Shown: positions 5,267-6,635 of the stretch, in pieces
Numbering within the stretch: position 1 is the stretch's first letter
Layout of the letters: the number at the start of each line of letters is the position of its first letter
Source: an uncultured Actinomycetes bacterium
Lineage (GTDB): Bacteria > Actinomycetota > Actinomycetes > S36-B12
Length of the DNA: 6,635 nt
Assembly (NCBI GenBank): GCA_937902285.1
Contig: CALGTB010000024.1
Coordinates: 1-6,635 of the forward strand
Direction: 5' to 3'
Notes under the pieces: generated by a model
Seen by the model: the letters and a program-made list of their open reading frames with translations, nothing else
What the model was told of the DNA's origin: nothing
Database searches by the model: none
Made by a program: the position numbers and the translations under genes

Positions 5267-5710
5267 ATGCCGATCACAGGTGAGTACGAGCCGAGCACGT
5301 CCGCATGGGTCGCCGATCAGGTGGCCGAGTACGAGGCGTCGGGCGGCACCCGTGCCGCCACGCTGATGGACACCGGCATCCCGGTCATCATCGTGACGAT
5401 GCTCGGCGCGAGGAGTGGGAAGGTTCGCAAGATCGGCCTCATGCGCGTCGAGCACGAGGGCGAGTACGCCCTCGTTGCCAGCAAGGGCGGCGCTCCGGAG
5501 AACCCAGGCTGGTATGCGAACGTCGTCGCGCACCCCGTGGTCATGATCCAGGACGGACCGGAGCCGCATGACTTCACGGTGCGCGAGGTGGTCGGCGCAG
5601 AGCGCCAGGCATGGTGGGATCGCTCCGCGGCCGTCTGGCCCGCCTACAACGACTACGCCGAGAACACCGACCGCGTCATCCCCGTCCTCGTCGCTACTCC
5701 GGTCAGCTAG
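5267..5710 (+). CDS. Deazaflavin (F420)-dependent nitroreductase-family protein, Ddn-like
   Basis: This 147-aa protein belongs to the split-beta-barrel deazaflavin-dependent oxidoreductases (Ddn / F420H2-dependent quinone reductase type), which use reduced cofactor F420 to reduce quinones, nitro compounds or unsaturated substrates. Family features are the N-terminal GEYEPSTSAWVADQVAEYE (5-23), the phosphate-binding GARSGKVRKIGLMR (47-60), ASKGG (71-75), NPGWYANVVAHP (79-90), and the closing YAENTDRVIPV (130-140). The length is typical, with no signal peptide and probably a cytoplasmic or membrane-peripheral location. The physiological substrate cannot be inferred. It implies a host that makes F420, which fits Actinobacteria. 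It has its own promoter and an AGGAGG site, diverging from the acetolactate decarboxylase gene. Its last 8 bp overlap the 3' end of the convergent sulfatase gene. Confidence 0.93.
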   Translation: MPITGEYEPSTSAWVADQVAEYEASGGTRAATLMDTGIPVIIVTMLGARSGKVRKIGLMRVEHEGEYALVASKGGAPENPGWYANVVAHPVVMIQDGPEPHDFTVREVVGAERQAWWDRSAAVWPAYNDYAENTDRVIPVLVATPVS

Positions 5711-6635
5711 GGGTGAACGGGAACTGCTGCATCGAGCCGTCGGCCCACGGCTCCTGCAGCGGGGTCAGCCTCTTGGCGTCGCGCTGGGCCTGCAGGAGCT
5801 TCGCCATCACCGCCTGGGTGTCTGCATAGGCCGCGTTGCCGTAGAGGTTGGCCAGCTCCGCAGGGTCGGCCGTCGCGTTGTACAGCTCGAACTGGTCGGC
5901 GGGCGGGGCCACCTGCCCGGCCGTCGGGTTCGTCGCCTTCACGGTCGTCTGTGCGACCTTGTTGCCGGGCTGGTTGACAGGACCGGGGATGAACGTCTGC
6001 ACGTCCTGAACGTTCGGGTAGGTCCAGAACTGCGGGTTGTCCCAGTAGCGCGAGTACTTCCATCGCTCCTTCGTTCCCCCGGGCCCGGTCGGCAGGTAGG
6101 CGACGACCGTCTCCACGCAGTTGGGCTGGTCGACGGGCTGGTACGGCAGGCCCAGCAGCGAGACGGCGTTGGCCCCTTTGAAGGGCTGGTCGTCGGTCAT
6201 GAAGTAGACGGGGGCCGACTCGAACGTCGAGCCGTCCTCCTCGCCCAGCAGGAATCCCGACAGGTCGTTGCCGACCAGCCTGCGCACCTGCGTGTGGGAG
6301 TTGCGCAGCTGCTTGCCCAGCACCTCCTCATCGAGGCCCGCGAGTCCCAGCATCGTGGGGATGAGGTCGGCGTGGCTCGTGAGGATGTCGCTGGTCTGGT
6401 GGCCGTCGAAGAGCTCGGGGTTGTGGAAGATGAACGGCACCCGCAGCATCTCGTCGTATGCGGCATGCCACTTCTGGAACATCCCGCCGTGTGCACCGAG
6501 CATCTCGCCGTGATCCGAGAGGTAGATGACGATCGTGTCGCGGTACTGGCGGCGATCGTCCGTGAGCGCATCGATCACCTTGCCGATCTGGTCGTCGACG
6601 TTCTTCTGCAGCTGGTAGTAGAAGCGGTGGTACGC
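5703..6635 (-). CDS. Type I sulfatase (arylsulfatase/alkaline-phosphatase superfamily), C-terminal part
   Basis: The frame is open through the right edge; 310 residues and the stop (TGA, 5705-5703) are present. Residues 7-20 (YYQLQKNVDDQIGK) form the helix typical of sulfatases just before the core strand. Then TIVIYLSDHGEMLGAHGG holds the metal-binding D41-H42 and H49, and GMFQKW gives the active-site K55, followed by RVPFIF. Near the C-terminus ADQFELYNATADPAELANLY is the family's closing motif. The formylglycine Cys/Ser (CxPxR), the first metal ligands and any signal peptide would be beyond the edge and cannot be checked. The insert between about 130 and 250, rich in Trp, Tyr and Pro, is probably substrate-specific. 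No promoter is visible because the 5' end is missing. A reading start at 6578 (GTG) is internal, not the true start. Confidence 0.93.
   Translation of the reverse strand, partial: AYHRFYYQLQKNVDDQIGKVIDALTDDRRQYRDTIVIYLSDHGEMLGAHGGMFQKWHAAYDEMLRVPFIFHNPELFDGHQTSDILTSHADLIPTMLGLAGLDEEVLGKQLRNSHTQVRRLVGNDLSGFLLGEEDGSTFESAPVYFMTDDQPFKGANAVSLLGLPYQPVDQPNCVETVVAYLPTGPGGTKERWKYSRYWDNPQFWTYPNVQDVQTFIPGPVNQPGNKVAQTTVKATNPTAGQVAPPADQFELYNATADPAELANLYGNAAYADTQAVMAKLLQAQRDAKRLTPLQEPWADGSMQQFPFTPS

Noticed and set aside
3411..5366. Long plus-strand open frame of about 650 codons
   Set aside because: It overlaps the alkylsulfatase in another frame and the acetolactate decarboxylase antisense. The composition is Arg/Gly/Pro-rich without motifs, and it crosses two real stop/start boundaries.

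Overview
The window is high-G+C DNA with densely packed genes on both strands. The gene content points to an actinobacterium: an F420-type (Ddn-like) reductase, a heliorhodopsin, a homodimeric-type pyruvate dehydrogenase E1 fragment, and promoters that look leaderless. I cannot place the genus from sequence alone.

Layout, left to right. Positions 1-145 (+) carry an internal piece of AceE that stops matching its family abruptly. It runs into a convergent gene (183-770, -) for a small DUF1269-like membrane protein. A 312-bp gap (771-1082) holds a large nested palindrome of REP/MITE-like appearance. Next, on the minus strand, is a two-gene unit with a 4-bp ATGA overlap. Its first gene is a heliorhodopsin (1568-2365) and its second (1083-1571) encodes a 162-aa thioredoxin-fold/Atp10-like protein with no CxxC. 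A 122-bp divergent promoter region (2366-2487) with a 19-bp palindrome separates this unit from a class III (SdsA1-type, metallo-beta-lactamase fold) alkylsulfatase on the plus strand (2488-4473). The alkylsulfatase shares its stop position with a convergent gene for acetolactate decarboxylase carrying a signal peptide (4470-5207, -). A 59-bp divergent promoter region then leads to a Ddn-like deazaflavin (F420)-dependent reductase (5267-5710, +). This overlaps by 8 bp the 3' end of a type I (formylglycine-class) sulfatase (5703-6635, -), which is cut by the right edge of the window.

How the genes may work together. The firmest functional unit is heliorhodopsin plus its translationally coupled partner. 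The four best-known heliorhodopsin positions (two His, the Glu counterion, the retinal Lys) are all present at a constant offset from the 48C12 prototype. The partner is the most interesting unknown here, since its function is open and its coupling suggests a shared job. Two mechanistically unrelated sulfatases lie about 1.2 kb apart, hinting at sulfate-ester use. No retinal or carotenoid gene, and no acetolactate synthase gene, is visible in the window. The other genes look like independently transcribed accessory genes.
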